A DNA stretch of 64,000 nt. Origin: Patescibacteria group bacterium. GTDB taxonomy: Bacteria; Patescibacteria; Paceibacteria; UBA6257; 2-01-FULL-56-20. This document shows positions 24,345 through 32,495 of the stretch, piece by piece. The DNA is taken from assembly GCA_024654525.1 (NCBI GenBank), contig JANLHI010000022.1, positions 1-64,000 on the forward strand, read 5' to 3'. The notes beneath the pieces were generated by a model. The model was not told the DNA's origin, did not search any database, and saw only the letters and a program-made list of their open reading frames with translations. Every line of letters begins with the position of its first letter. The stretch's first letter is position 1. The translations under genes were made by a program, and so were the position numbers.

Positions 24345-27016
24345 GATTCCCTCCTCATAAATACAGATCTCACTATCCATTTTCTTCCCTCCTCGAACAC
24401 AAGGAGTGTGCCCGCCATTATTACAATAACCGTCCACTCTGTTGCGCCAAGTGGAACCGTGTGAAGTAATTTTTGAAACGTCGGATGATAAATGGCGACA
24501 AGCTGGAGCGCAATAGTGCTTACTGTAGCTCCCACGAGAAAACGATTTTCAAAAAAACCGGAGAACGCTGAACGATGCGTGCTTCTGCAATTCCATGCGT
24601 TAAACCACTGGAATACTGCAAGCGTAGTGAGCGACACGGTGAGCGCTTTTGCGGAATCGAACTTAAGATAACTCGAGAAAATAAGGAGTGTGCCTCCGGC
24701 GATAATCACTCCCATAAATACCATTCGCAACGCCGCATGCTTATCAAGTATAAAACGCGATGGCTTACGGAAACCGCGCACAAGTAGATTTTTTTCTTTG
24801 GGTTCCATTGCAAGCGCGACATCAAGGAATCCATCGGTAACAAGATTTAACCAAATAATCTGCGCGGGGAGAATCGGCAACGGTAATTGAAGTGCAAGCG
24901 ATCCTATAATTACCAATACCTCCCCCGTGCTTGTAGAGAAAAGGTAGAGTACCACTTTCTGTATCGTTCGATATATGCTTCGTCCTTCTTCTACGGCTGA
25001 AATAATATTTCCAAAATTATCGTCCAGAAGCACAAGATCAGATGCCTCCTTCGCAACTTCCGTACCTATGATTCCCATTGCAACGCCAAGATCCGCAGCG
25101 GCAAGCGAAGGCGCGTCGTTTACCCCATCTCCGGTCATCGCTATAATTTCTCCTCTCTTTTTAAAAATTTCTATGATGCGCAATTTTTGCCCCGGCGTTA
25201 CGCGCGCGAATACACTTACCGTATCAAAGCGCCGTAAAAGCTCCTCCTCGGGAAGTTCATCCAGTTCTTTTCCGGTAAGTACTTCTTCCCCAGACTTAAG
25301 TATCCCCGCTTCTTTTGCAATAGCATGTGCGGTTATTTTATGATCTCCCGTAATCATCACTACACGAATCCCCGCATGTTCGGCGCGAAGCACCGCATCT
25401 TTTACCGACTCCCGCAGTGGATCACGCATCGCGAAAAATCCCACGAACACAAGCGGAGGCACTACACCGTTTTCTATATTTAACATTGCACGTTCACGCA
25501 TTGCGCACGCAAGTACTCGATATCCTTCTCCGGAAAGTTTTGCGAATGTATTTTCTATAGTTTCCCGTTCTTTTACGCCTATCTTTTTAGCCCCTTCCTC
25601 GGTCCATATCCGATTAGAAAGTTCCAATACCTGCTCGGGAGCCCCTACTACCGTCAGTAAGTTTTTTTTGTTCCACTCGTGGATCGTAAGGTGATATTTG
25701 GTCGAATAATCGAAAGGTATCTCAAAACGAAGATGGGCCTCTTCTTCTATATCCTTGTACCCTATTTTTTTTCCGAACACTCCAAGCGCCGCTTCCGTAG
25801 GATCCCCGGATACTTTCCATAGTTTTTCCGACTCGACATACATCGCCGTTGCATTTGTACAAAGTGAAGCGATACGCCCCATAAGCATCAACGAAGGATG
25901 GTTTAGCGGCTCAAGGATTTCTCCATCACGCGATACGTCTCCTTCGGGTTCATATCCGTTTCCCGTAATATGGTAGGTAATTCCGTCTATGTGAACTTTT
26001 TCAATCACCAATTCATTTTTCGTCAAAGTCCCCGTTTTATCGACTGCAATGATTTTTGCTTGCCCCAGTCCTTCTACCGCTTGAAGTTTCTTTACCAGTA
26101 CCTGTCGCTTTGACATACGCCACACACCCGACGCAAGCACTAATGTAAGCACGATGGGAAGTCCTTCGGGGATAACGGAAACCGCAAGCGATACCACCGT
26201 CGCAAGCATCTGCGCCGCGGATTCTCCCCTCCACACACCAAACCAAAACAGCGCGACACTGAGTACAAACACCGCAATAATAATAGAGTTGGAAAGTGAT
26301 GCAACATTTCTCTTAAGAGGTACGTCGGTATTGACAGAAACTATTTCTTTGGAAATCTTTCCTATTTCCGTGGAAATTCCTGTCGCCACCACTACCGCCT
26401 TCCCCATGCCCGCAACCACATTGGTGCCTCTCCATACCATGTTGCGGCGATCCGAAACAGACGCCGTTGAATTTGAGAGCGTATCCGAAACTTTACCGAC
26501 AGGAACCGACTCCCCTGTAAGAGTAGATTCGTCTACGCGCAATGATTTCTCGAAAAAAATTCGAGCATCGGCAGGAACTTTTTCTCCTTCGTGAAGCACA
26601 ATTACATCACCGGGAACTGTTTCGCTGTCCGAAATAATATATACCTTTCCCTCACGCACCACCGTTGCGGATCCGCGAATATATTGTCGCAATGCACGAA
26701 GCGTATTTTGCGCCTTTCCTTCCTGAATTGACCCTACTACGGCATTGAAAACAAGCACTACGCCGATAATTATCGCGTCTGCCGTCTCTCCAATATATAA
26801 AACCACCAATGCCGCGGCTAAAAGAATATAGATGAGAGGACTTGCAAATTGAGCGAAGAAAATACTTACCAGCCCGCGCGCTCGCGGCTCGGGTAAGGCA
26901 TTCGGTCCTACTTTTTTTATGCGTTCATCAACTTCGCTCGCATCAAGCCCTGATTCGCGTGAATGCAATTCTTCAAATACTTTTTCAAACGAATAGGTAT
27001 GCCATGAATCACTCAT
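24326..27016 (-). CDS. P-type cation-transporting ATPase (P2 type, Ca-like), 896 aa
   Basis: Domains in order: cation ATPase N-terminal domain (~5-75), TM1-2, actuator domain with LTGES (~163), TM3-4 with VIPEGLPIVL (the PEGL ion-site motif), phosphorylation motif DKTGTLTKNE (~325), nucleotide-binding domain, hinge MTGDGVNDAPSL (~630), and TM5-10. The PEGL motif and C-terminal six-helix block suit Ca/Mn pumps or PMA/SERCA relatives. It transports a cation out of the cytoplasm with ATP. uppP starts 11 bp upstream, an operon-like spacing. Confidence 0.92.
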   Translation of the reverse strand: MSDSWHTYSFEKVFEELHSRESGLDASEVDERIKKVGPNALPEPRARGLVSIFFAQFASPLIYILLAAALVVLYIGETADAIIIGVVLVFNAVVGSIQEGKAQNTLRALRQYIRGSATVVREGKVYIISDSETVPGDVIVLHEGEKVPADARIFFEKSLRVDESTLTGESVPVGKVSDTLSNSTASVSDRRNMVWRGTNVVAGMGKAVVVATGISTEIGKISKEIVSVNTDVPLKRNVASLSNSIIIAVFVLSVALFWFGVWRGESAAQMLATVVSLAVSVIPEGLPIVLTLVLASGVWRMSKRQVLVKKLQAVEGLGQAKIIAVDKTGTLTKNELVIEKVHIDGITYHITGNGYEPEGDVSRDGEILEPLNHPSLMLMGRIASLCTNATAMYVESEKLWKVSGDPTEAALGVFGKKIGYKDIEEEAHLRFEIPFDYSTKYHLTIHEWNKKNLLTVVGAPEQVLELSNRIWTEEGAKKIGVKERETIENTFAKLSGEGYRVLACAMRERAMLNIENGVVPPLVFVGFFAMRDPLRESVKDAVLRAEHAGIRVVMITGDHKITAHAIAKEAGILKSGEEVLTGKELDELPEEELLRRFDTVSVFARVTPGQKLRIIEIFKKRGEIIAMTGDGVNDAPSLAAADLGVAMGIIGTEVAKEASDLVLLDDNFGNIISAVEEGRSIYRTIQKVVLYLFSTSTGEVLVIIGSLALQLPLPILPAQIIWLNLVTDGFLDVALAMEPKEKNLLVRGFRKPSRFILDKHAALRMVFMGVIIAGGTLLIFSSYLKFDSAKALTVSLTTLAVFQWFNAWNCRSTHRSAFSGFFENRFLVGATVSTIALQLVAIYHPTFQKLLHTVPLGATEWTVIVIMAGTLLVFEEGRKWIVRSVFMRRESYLDVK

Positions 27017-27026
27017 ATATCCGTAA

Positions 27027-27794
27027 TTACCTTATAATAATAAGAAACAAGACCACGAGCGCGATACGATAGACACCGAACACTGCAAGTGAATGTTTCC
27101 GAATATATTCCAAAAGAAATCTAATACTTATGATGGCAGTGACAAAGGACACTACGGATCCAATAGTAAGTATGTGCATATCCGAAAATGAAAAGGTGTG
27201 AATATTTTTTACCAAATCAAAACCTGTCGCCGCAAGCATAGTGGGAACCGCAAGAAGAAAGGAAAACTCCACTATCGCTTCGCGACGCACACCAAGAATC
27301 ATCCCTCCTACAATCGTTGCCGCCGCACGGGAAACACCGGGGATCATTGCAATCGCCTGAAAAAACCCGATTCCTACTGCGGCACGATAGCTGATATCAT
27401 TTATATTTTCTACCGTTTTCCTCCCTGCAAAAAAACGTTCAAACACAATAAGCAATACCCCTCCTATTGCAAGTGCCCAAAGCACCACCTCGGTATTTCC
27501 GATAAGATATGTTTTTACGATTTTATAAAATATCAAACCGAGTACTCCGGTAGGAATAAATGCAATTATTATCTTTTTAAGCAATGCGCGATTACATAAT
27601 TCTCGCCAAAACAATACAATAACCGCCGCGATTGCTCCGCTTTGAATTGCAATTTCGAACGTTTTTGTAAAGTCAGACTGTACAATCCCCAATATATCGG
27701 AAACAAGTATCAAGTGAGCCGTGGATGAAATCGGAAGAAATTCCGTAAACCCTTCCACAATTCCCAATAACAACGCCGAAAATCCTGAAATCAT
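27027..27794 (-). CDS. uppP: Undecaprenyl-diphosphatase, 255 aa
   Basis: Membrane enzyme that recycles undecaprenyl pyrophosphate to the monophosphate carrier for peptidoglycan synthesis. Signatures are GIVEGFTEFLPISSTAHLIL (residues ~11-30, with the catalytic Glu/Ser/His) and MIPGVSRAAATIVGG (~160) with the phosphate-binding Arg. Seven to eight hydrophobic helices. The protein is slightly short but complete. Confidence 0.95.
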   Translation of the reverse strand: MISGFSALLLGIVEGFTEFLPISSTAHLILVSDILGIVQSDFTKTFEIAIQSGAIAAVIVLFWRELCNRALLKKIIIAFIPTGVLGLIFYKIVKTYLIGNTEVVLWALAIGGVLLIVFERFFAGRKTVENINDISYRAAVGIGFFQAIAMIPGVSRAAATIVGGMILGVRREAIVEFSFLLAVPTMLAATGFDLVKNIHTFSFSDMHILTIGSVVSFVTAIISIRFLLEYIRKHSLAVFGVYRIALVVLFLIIIR

Positions 27795-27919
27795 ATTCTG
27801 ATTCTACCATACGTTCCATTATTATTGATTTTATTCCGTCACTCTCAACGTAGTAGAAAAACCCTTCTTATAAAAAAGAAAGTTCTCGGAAACCACATTC
27901 ACGCATATCGTATTAATCC

Positions 27920-28960
27920 TTATTTTTTAGTACTACTCGCCGTAGCGGATGTAGAAGTAGCAACATCAGGGACATTCTCGGAGGAAGTTTTTTGAAGAGT
28001 TTCCGCGATACCCATTTTCCATTTTCCATCCTCCTGTATAAATACCATCTTTGCGGTACTTGACGATCCATTTTCCTGTATGGATGCAATACTCAAAATC
28101 ACGGTGTCGGCCTCTTTTTCGGCATCAATCACTACAAGGTCTTTATACCACACTGGTTGCCACTCCGATGATGACGCGACGGTCGCAAGAGTTTGGGCGC
28201 TTAAATATTGACGCTCTGACGCAACATCTTTTGCAATATGCGCTTCTCTAATTAATTGAAACGCTTCTTTCGCGCCTGTAATATCCGAGTCTTCCACGGG
28301 AACTTGGACGACGTTATTACTTTCATTTTTAGTACTCGTTGTGGAAGCGGGCTGATTTTCTTGATTTTGCGTTTCGGAAGGTACAACTGCGGGTTCCTCG
28401 TTGCTTTTTATATACCAATACCCGGCCGCGATAACCGCGATAATAAGCGCAATAAGCCCCGCGATAAGAGGAATATTATTATGAGAAACGGGAGCTTTTG
28501 CTTTTTGTTCAGATTCTTGATTATTTATGGAAACAATTTCAGGGGAAGAAGCTTCTGGCTCGGTTGGAATCTGGAGGGAGTCGTTGGAGGTAGCAGAAGA
28601 AACTGGAGAAGCGGAATCAACCGGTGAGGGTTTTGCCGAAATAGCCGGAAAATCAACCGATTTCTTCTGGCTTTCAGGAGAAACCGTGGGCTGAGAAGGC
28701 TGGGGAGAAGTAACTATTGCCGAAGGATCAGCCACTGCGGGAAGATTTACCGGTTCTGAAACAGGAGAAGTAGCAACAGCCGGAGCACTTTGCTCTTGTG
28801 GAACAGAAGGAATTTCTGCCGGTGTCGCACTGCTCTGTATCGCTTCTTTCACATCCGCCTCCGGCCATCCAGCTTTAAGAAGCGCATCGGAGATATCCTC
28901 AATCTTCACACCCCTCTCTAACTGAGACTTAATATAAGAAAGTATTTGTTTGTCAGCCAT
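27920..28960 (-). CDS. Membrane protein with N-terminal UBA-like helices and Pro/Ser-rich linker, 346 aa
   Basis: Residues 1-44 (SYIKSQLERGVKIEDISDALLKAGWPEADVKEAI) look like a small three-helix UBA-like module, common at the N-terminus of CPR membrane proteins. A Pro/Ser/Ala-rich disordered linker runs to ~165. One TM segment follows (IPLIAGLIALIIAVIAAGYWYI), then a second disordered stretch. The C-terminal ~120 residues form a small alpha/beta domain (REAHIAKDVASERQYLSAQTLATV ... WKMGIAETLQK) reminiscent of NTF2-like or DUF4878 folds. Function unknown. Confidence 0.7.
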   Translation of the reverse strand: MADKQILSYIKSQLERGVKIEDISDALLKAGWPEADVKEAIQSSATPAEIPSVPQEQSAPAVATSPVSEPVNLPAVADPSAIVTSPQPSQPTVSPESQKKSVDFPAISAKPSPVDSASPVSSATSNDSLQIPTEPEASSPEIVSINNQESEQKAKAPVSHNNIPLIAGLIALIIAVIAAGYWYIKSNEEPAVVPSETQNQENQPASTTSTKNESNNVVQVPVEDSDITGAKEAFQLIREAHIAKDVASERQYLSAQTLATVASSSEWQPVWYKDLVVIDAEKEADTVILSIASIQENGSSSTAKMVFIQEDGKWKMGIAETLQKTSSENVPDVATSTSATASSTKK

Positions 28961-29042
28961 TGCAAATAATTATATCAATAATCACAGATGATGCTAGAAT
29001 ACTTATCAACATGGACATTGCGTCTTCAAAAGATATTTTTCT

Positions 29043-29261
29043 ATGAAAATAACTGTTCGCGCAAAGCCGAGTGCAAAAACCACTTTCGTTGAAAAGATAG
29101 ACGAAAAAACTTTTATCATATCCGTCGTTGAACCCTCACGGGAAAATAAAGCCAACTTTGCGATAATAAAAGCTCTCGCGGAATACTTCAACACTTCCTT
29201 TTCTCGCATACGACTCGTGTCGGGGCGCACCGCAAAACAGAAAACATTCGAAATTACTTAA
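29043..29261 (+). CDS. DUF167/YggU-family protein, 72 aa
   Basis: The family pattern is clear: MKITVRAKPSAKTTFVEKID at the start, EPSRENKANFAIIKALAEYF in the middle (the 'G.AN..li..la..f' block) and IRLVSGRTAKQKTFEI at the end. A small alpha/beta protein of unknown role, conserved in bacteria. No regulatory signals seen. Confidence 0.9.
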   Translation: MKITVRAKPSAKTTFVEKIDEKTFIISVVEPSRENKANFAIIKALAEYFNTSFSRIRLVSGRTAKQKTFEIT

Positions 29262-29287
29262 GTTATTTATTGCCATATTACTAAATC

Positions 29288-29620
29288 ATGTTTTCAGGAC
29301 TCACCAATCTTCATAAAAAAAGGAGGGATTCCACCGCAAGCACTCGTTCGAAACTTCCTCTCGTATGGAAACTTATCATCGATGAACTGGCGATAGTGGT
29401 AGGCGTTGTGGTGGCGCTTTTCAATATTCCTCAACTTATTACCATTTGGGCAAACCACGATATCAGCGGCGTATCGCTTACTTCATGGACGGGATTTTTC
29501 TTCGGCTCTATATTTTGGCTTTATTACGCGATTCTCCATAAGGAAAAAGTTCTTGTACTTACCTTTAGCATTAACCTTCTTGCCCATGCGTTCATCGTAT
29601 TGGGCATCCTTGTACATTAA
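29288..29620 (+). CDS. PQ-loop/SemiSWEET-like membrane protein, 110 aa
   Basis: Three hydrophobic helices after a basic N-terminal extension of ~25 residues. The first has ALFNIPQLITIWANHDISGVSL, the PQ-loop motif followed by the 'S.d..g.S' turn. The second is WTGFFFGSIFWLYYAILHKEK. This is the three-helix half-transporter layout of SemiSWEETs, which dimerise to move sugars. The substrate is unknown. The N-terminal extension is longer than usual. Confidence 0.8.
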   Translation: MFSGLTNLHKKRRDSTASTRSKLPLVWKLIIDELAIVVGVVVALFNIPQLITIWANHDISGVSLTSWTGFFFGSIFWLYYAILHKEKVLVLTFSINLLAHAFIVLGILVH

Positions 29621-29822
29621 ACATATCTCATGGGAAGCACGACATACTGCCCTTCGCCAAAGCGCGAATGACCCGCAACTGCAAATAGCAAAAGATGCGG
29701 CGGCATTCCTTCAAATATGTACTCGCGTCGTGGATTCTCTCACGCTCCTCGGCACGTTTATCCTTGTACGACACTCAATCAGATTGGAGAAGCGCGAGCA
29801 TCACGCGGCTCACCTCACATAA
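29610..29822 (+). CDS. Possible small gene overlapping the SemiSWEET end, ~70 aa
   Basis: The spacer between the SemiSWEET and peptidase genes is open in one + frame, with codon choice like the neighbours (ARHTALRQSANDPQLQIAK, then DAAAFLQICTRVVDSLTLLG). A TTG start at 29610 overlaps the previous stop. It runs 48 bp into the convergent peptidase gene. No ribosome site or known family; it may be a decayed gene end instead. Confidence 0.25.
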   Translation: MYIKHISWEARHTALRQSANDPQLQIAKDAAAFLQICTRVVDSLTLLGTFILVRHSIRLEKREHHAAHLT

Positions 29823-30851
29823 ATCCCGAACAGTAATCGCTTCCTCTGCAGTATGGATGTTGACGGCTCCATACCCCAAATTCAGCACTTCAAGTCCGCG
29901 AGCGCGGAAAATACAATTGTCGGCGCATCCCCATGTTTTTTTGAAACACGGCACAATACCGATTCTCTGAATGCGTTCTTGCGTCGCATTCAGAAACGCA
30001 TTATCCATGGTAAGCGAGTATCCGTCATTCTCCCTCACCGCCTCAACTGCCGCGCCACCTCCTGCGTGCGCCGCGGCATCCTGAAAAATATTCCGCACCG
30101 CCACAGTGTGCGTTTCAACTTTCTCTTCGGAATAGCTTCGCAATTCGCATTGCAGGTCGATTCGGTCGGGAACTGAATTTCGCGCTTCGCCTCCCCGTAT
30201 CATGCCAATGTTAAAAATGGACTCGTCATCAAGACCTCCAAGCGTTATTTTTGAAAGTGCCGCGTTCAATATTCCTATGGGATTTATTCCTTCTTCCGGG
30301 CGCGATGCATGCGTCGCGCGCCCATGGAGCGCCACATCAATCCTGTTGTAAAACGGTGCGGCAATAATAATCGTTCCCACGGGCTGTCCGGAATCAAAAC
30401 AAAATCCTTTCTTTGCATGTATCAGCGAGTATTCAAGATTGAGTGCCCCATAATTTCCCGTTTCTTCGGAACGCGTGAATATTGCTTCGACCGGCGCGTG
30501 GGACACATCACGCTTGCAGAGTACCGTGAATACCTCCAAAATTGCCGCGACTGCGGCTTTATTATCGGCTCCGAGAATCGTTTCGCCCGCGCTGCGAATA
30601 ACGCCGTTCTCCACTACTGGTTGCACTCCTCTCCCCGGCTCCACCGTGTCGAGATGCGCGCAGAGCATGCGCGGTTCTCCTTTTCCTTCTATGCGCGCAA
30701 TCACGTTGCCGTAATTATCCCGTTGGTGCGAAATTTTTAACGCATCCAACACACGCTCTATATGCGCGGCAATATTCCCTTCCTCGCCGGAAGGACTGTC
30801 AATCCGTACTAAATCCATAAATGTATTGGTAATCCGTTGTTCATTCATCAT
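29775..30851 (-). CDS. M20-family metallopeptidase (PepT/ArgE-like), ~358 aa
   Basis: Zinc-site motifs: CAHLDTVEPG (first His/Asp), LGADNKAAVAAILE (bridging Asp), FTRSEETGNYG (catalytic Glu pair) and FDSGQPVG, with a dimerisation insert between GRATHASRPEEGINPIG and EKVETHT. The order fits tripeptidase T-like M20 enzymes, though amidohydrolases share it. The start codon is taken at the double Met (30851); the upstream extension is AT-rich and unlikely to be translated. It probably recycles imported peptides, which suits an auxotrophic cell. Confidence 0.87.
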   Translation of the reverse strand: MMNEQRITNTFMDLVRIDSPSGEEGNIAAHIERVLDALKISHQRDNYGNVIARIEGKGEPRMLCAHLDTVEPGRGVQPVVENGVIRSAGETILGADNKAAVAAILEVFTVLCKRDVSHAPVEAIFTRSEETGNYGALNLEYSLIHAKKGFCFDSGQPVGTIIIAAPFYNRIDVALHGRATHASRPEEGINPIGILNAALSKITLGGLDDESIFNIGMIRGGEARNSVPDRIDLQCELRSYSEEKVETHTVAVRNIFQDAAAHAGGGAAVEAVRENDGYSLTMDNAFLNATQERIQRIGIVPCFKKTWGCADNCIFRARGLEVLNLGYGAVNIHTAEEAITVRDLCEVSRVMLALLQSD

Positions 30852-30942
30852 AGTTTTGAATATATTGTAATTGATAATCAATAATAATGGTGCGGGAAGT
30901 GGATTTAAACCACCTCCCGCCTATCGCGTTATACACTTCACC

Positions 30943-31569
30943 TTATAGACCATGCCGCGCTGCTGTTTCGGGAGTGATTCTGAAATAACATATTCCCGAA
31001 TCCCTTTTTGCTTCGCCGAATGCGAGAGAGCAGTATTCCGCATTGGGAGCGCCCATCTTTTTTACAGAACACGTACAGCTCGCACGCCATGCCTCGCTCG
31101 GAAGGCGCCTTCGCGGAACTTCCATAAAGTTGAGATCTTCCCCTACTCGTCGGGATATGGGATTAGTCGTGGTCGCCAGTATATCTTTCTCCGTATGTCT
31201 GGGAAGAAACACGGAGTACATTGCGTGATTCGCACCTTTCCCTCGATATTCCGGGAATACATAGGTACTTCCAAGCTCAAACCAATTTCCGGTCAGAGGT
31301 ATCAGACGCGCATGACACACCACTTCTCCAATCGCCGTAAATCCTATTACGGAAAGCCCCTTCATAAAACTGGCGCGCACGCTCTCGAACATGACACCGA
31401 GAAGATGCGGTTCTCGCGAGAATGCGTCAACTATTTTTCTCAGTGCGCCATTCAGATCAAAACCGTACCGTTCAATACCTGACATATCGAGACACCAGCG
31501 TATTGCTATCGGGGGCTTATTCCCCTCTATGCATTTTCTTTTCACATCACCGCCTTTGCTCTCTTTCAT
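30943..31569 (-). CDS. GNAT-family N-acetyltransferase, 208 aa
   Basis: The acetyl-CoA-binding motif is VFPEYRGKGANHAMYSVFL (~112-130, the Q/RxxGxG/A signature as YRGKGA), preceded by the strand WFELGSTY. The C-terminus has CTCSVKKM and a second Cys. Substrate unknown. A Shine-Dalgarno (AAAGGA) lies 5-6 nt before the ATG. The gene is preceded by an unusual leader: promoter, 27-codon leader peptide, then a terminator that overlaps an antiterminator. Its expression is therefore probably controlled by transcription attenuation coupled to translation. Confidence 0.83.
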   Translation of the reverse strand: MKESKGGDVKRKCIEGNKPPIAIRWCLDMSGIERYGFDLNGALRKIVDAFSREPHLLGVMFESVRASFMKGLSVIGFTAIGEVVCHARLIPLTGNWFELGSTYVFPEYRGKGANHAMYSVFLPRHTEKDILATTTNPISRRVGEDLNFMEVPRRRLPSEAWRASCTCSVKKMGAPNAEYCSLAFGEAKRDSGICYFRITPETAARHGL

Positions 31570-31627
31570 GAAAATCCTTTCAAGTTAAGGGTTAATTTAG
31601 TAAGGAACTGTTCTCTCCCCAAAAAAA

Positions 31628-31727
31628 ATTCAGCCTCTTTCGGGAAGAGGCTGAATGTGAGTTGGTGTTGCGTTTTTTATCGAGACGCACAACCAACCTC
31701 TTCCCACAAGAGGTCATTGCGCTTCGA
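31628..31727 (-). promoter_or_regulatory. Terminator/antiterminator attenuator before the GNAT gene
   Basis: The terminator is a perfect 12-bp stem (ATTCAGCCTCTT/AAGAGGCTGAAT, 31628-31656) followed on the - strand by eight Ts. Upstream, ACCTCTT/AAGAGGT inside GCGCAA/TTGTGC forms a pause-type hairpin. Its 3' half, GGGAAGAGG plus GTTGG, can instead pair with CCTCTTCCC and CCAAC in the terminator region. The two folds exclude each other. Confidence 0.8.
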
Positions 31728-31760
31728 CTTCGAAACAAATTGAAGATGTCTCACTGCCAT
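31677..31760 (-). CDS. Leader peptide of the GNAT attenuator, 27 aa
   Basis: A short frame begins MAVRHLQFVSKSK and ends NDLLWEEVGCASR with TAA (residues RN... continue directly between). It starts ~10 bases after the -10 box, so its mRNA is leaderless or nearly so. Its codons cover the 5' arm and loop of the pause hairpin, and its stop lies just after the 3' arm. A ribosome stalled in the middle would free the 3' arm to form the antiterminator. A ribosome reaching the stop would cover it and allow termination. The signal that stalls the ribosome is not clear from the codons. Confidence 0.7.
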   Translation of the reverse strand: MAVRHLQFVSKSKRNDLLWEEVGCASR

Positions 31761-31770
31761 AATATTCAAG

Positions 31771-31798
31771 AGTATACTCATCTTCGCAATAGTGTCAA
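31771..31798 (-). promoter_or_regulatory. Promoter of the leader peptide/GNAT unit
   Basis: On the - strand TTGACA (31793-31798), a 16-bp spacer, then TATACT (31771-31776). The predicted start is ~31764, four bases before the leader peptide ATG. Confidence 0.8.
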
Positions 31799-31805
31799 AT
31801 GAAAT

Positions 31806-31831
31806 CGCCGCGCATAGTGTCATGCGCGGCG
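31806..31831 (-). terminator. Terminator hairpin after the 112-aa orphan
   Basis: A perfect 10-bp GC-rich stem CGCCGCGCAT/ATGCGCGGCG around a 6-base loop, followed on the - strand by ATTTCATTT. It ends the SAM-riboswitch transcription unit and sits right before the next promoter. Confidence 0.7.
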
Positions 31832-31847
31832 TTCGTACCCAACTTCA

Positions 31848-32186
31848 TTATTCCCGTTTTTTTATATTTCTTGATATTTTCACCTTCCGCTTCACAACTT
31901 CATACCATATATTTGAAGCAACTCCAAGATATCCGCTAAACTTTTTAAGTTTCACATCGTAATCTCTTCCGATATGTCGGCGGACAAGCACTCGAAGCTC
32001 TGCATCAATATCAACCTTAGCTTCTTCGCAAAGCGCCAACCAGTTCCAAAGAGACTTTTCACCTTCACCAAGGAGCCGATGGTTGGACTGGGTAAGTGTG
32101 AATGATTTCTGACCGGAACATATTTTTGCTTTCGCGGGAAATACTACTCCCAACTTAAGCTGTTCTCGTAATTGCCTTTTTGTCAT
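31848..32186 (-). CDS. Orphan protein under a SAM riboswitch, 112 aa
   Basis: No family recognised. The protein is basic (ends KVKISRNIKKRE), without membrane segments. It has mixed helix content with LWNWLALCEEAKVDIDAEL in the middle and KFSGYLGVASNIWYEVVKRK near the end. Shine-Dalgarno AAAAGGA lies close to the ATG. The gene stands alone behind a promoter, a SAM-I-clan aptamer and a terminator, and is followed by its own terminator. Its expression should therefore respond to S-adenosylmethionine, and a role in methionine or SAM supply is inferred. Confidence 0.6.
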   Translation of the reverse strand: MTKRQLREQLKLGVVFPAKAKICSGQKSFTLTQSNHRLLGEGEKSLWNWLALCEEAKVDIDAELRVLVRRHIGRDYDVKLKKFSGYLGVASNIWYEVVKRKVKISRNIKKRE

Positions 32187-32219
32187 ATTTTTTCCTTTTC
32201 TCTTTTTGAATACCTTTCA

Positions 32220-32259
32220 AAGAACAAAAACAACCGCCACACGCGGTTGATCTGTTCTT
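32220..32259 (-). terminator. Expression-platform terminator of the SAM riboswitch
   Basis: CAACCGC/GCGGTTG around a 5-base loop, extended by AAGAACA/TGTTCTT, with TTTTTGTTCTTT on the - strand. It lies between the aptamer and the start codon of the 112-aa gene. The arm CAACCGC could alternatively pair with GCGGATTG in P2 of the aptamer. Confidence 0.75.
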
Positions 32260-32262
32260 AAA

Positions 32263-32361
32263 ACATCTCTCCCCGTGAAGGGCAGGTTCGCACGTTACCT
32301 GACGCAGGTACGTTGCGGGCGGATATCGGGCCAGTCCCTTGGCAATCCGCACTCTTGATGT
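32263..32361 (-). ncRNA. SAM-I-clan (S-box-like) riboswitch aptamer
   Basis: On the - strand the conserved S-box elements appear in order. They are P1 5' strand ACATC then AAGAGTG; P2 GCGGAT/ATCCGC; the core GGGACTGGCCCGAT; GCAAC; a P3-type hairpin TACCTGCGTCAGGTA; GTGCGAACCTGC; P4 CCC/GGGG; then GAGAGATGT closing P1. The P2 arm is short, so it may be the SAM-I/IV variant rather than classical SAM-I. It binds SAM and should switch the downstream terminator. Confidence 0.9.
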
Positions 32362-32379
32362 GTATTCGGTTGTAGATAT

Positions 32380-32407
32380 ACTATACTCTCCCCGAAACCG
32401 CTGTCAA
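32380..32407 (-). promoter_or_regulatory. Promoter of the SAM riboswitch unit
   Basis: TTGACA (32402-32407), a 16-bp spacer, TATAGT (32380-32385) on the - strand. The predicted start is ~12 bases before the aptamer P1. An ArsR-type palindrome ends 20 bp upstream. Confidence 0.8.
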
Positions 32408-32427
32408 ACCCTCAAACACTTTATCAT

Positions 32428-32467
32428 TTTCTCATAGGACAATTCCATAGAATTGTCCTATGAGAAA
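32428..32467. promoter_or_regulatory. Large inverted repeat, ArsR2-type site
   Basis: 18-bp perfect arms (TTTCTCATAGGACAATTC and its complement) around CATA. The core ACAATTC-YATA-GAATTGT is shared with the palindromes at 63397-63434 and 63745-63774 beside the second ArsR gene. It lies between the purH 3' end and the SAM-riboswitch promoter. It has no T-run, so a protein-binding site is more likely than a terminator. Confidence 0.6.
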
Positions 32468-32495
32468 GCAAAACATATAATTACATCCCCCCTTC

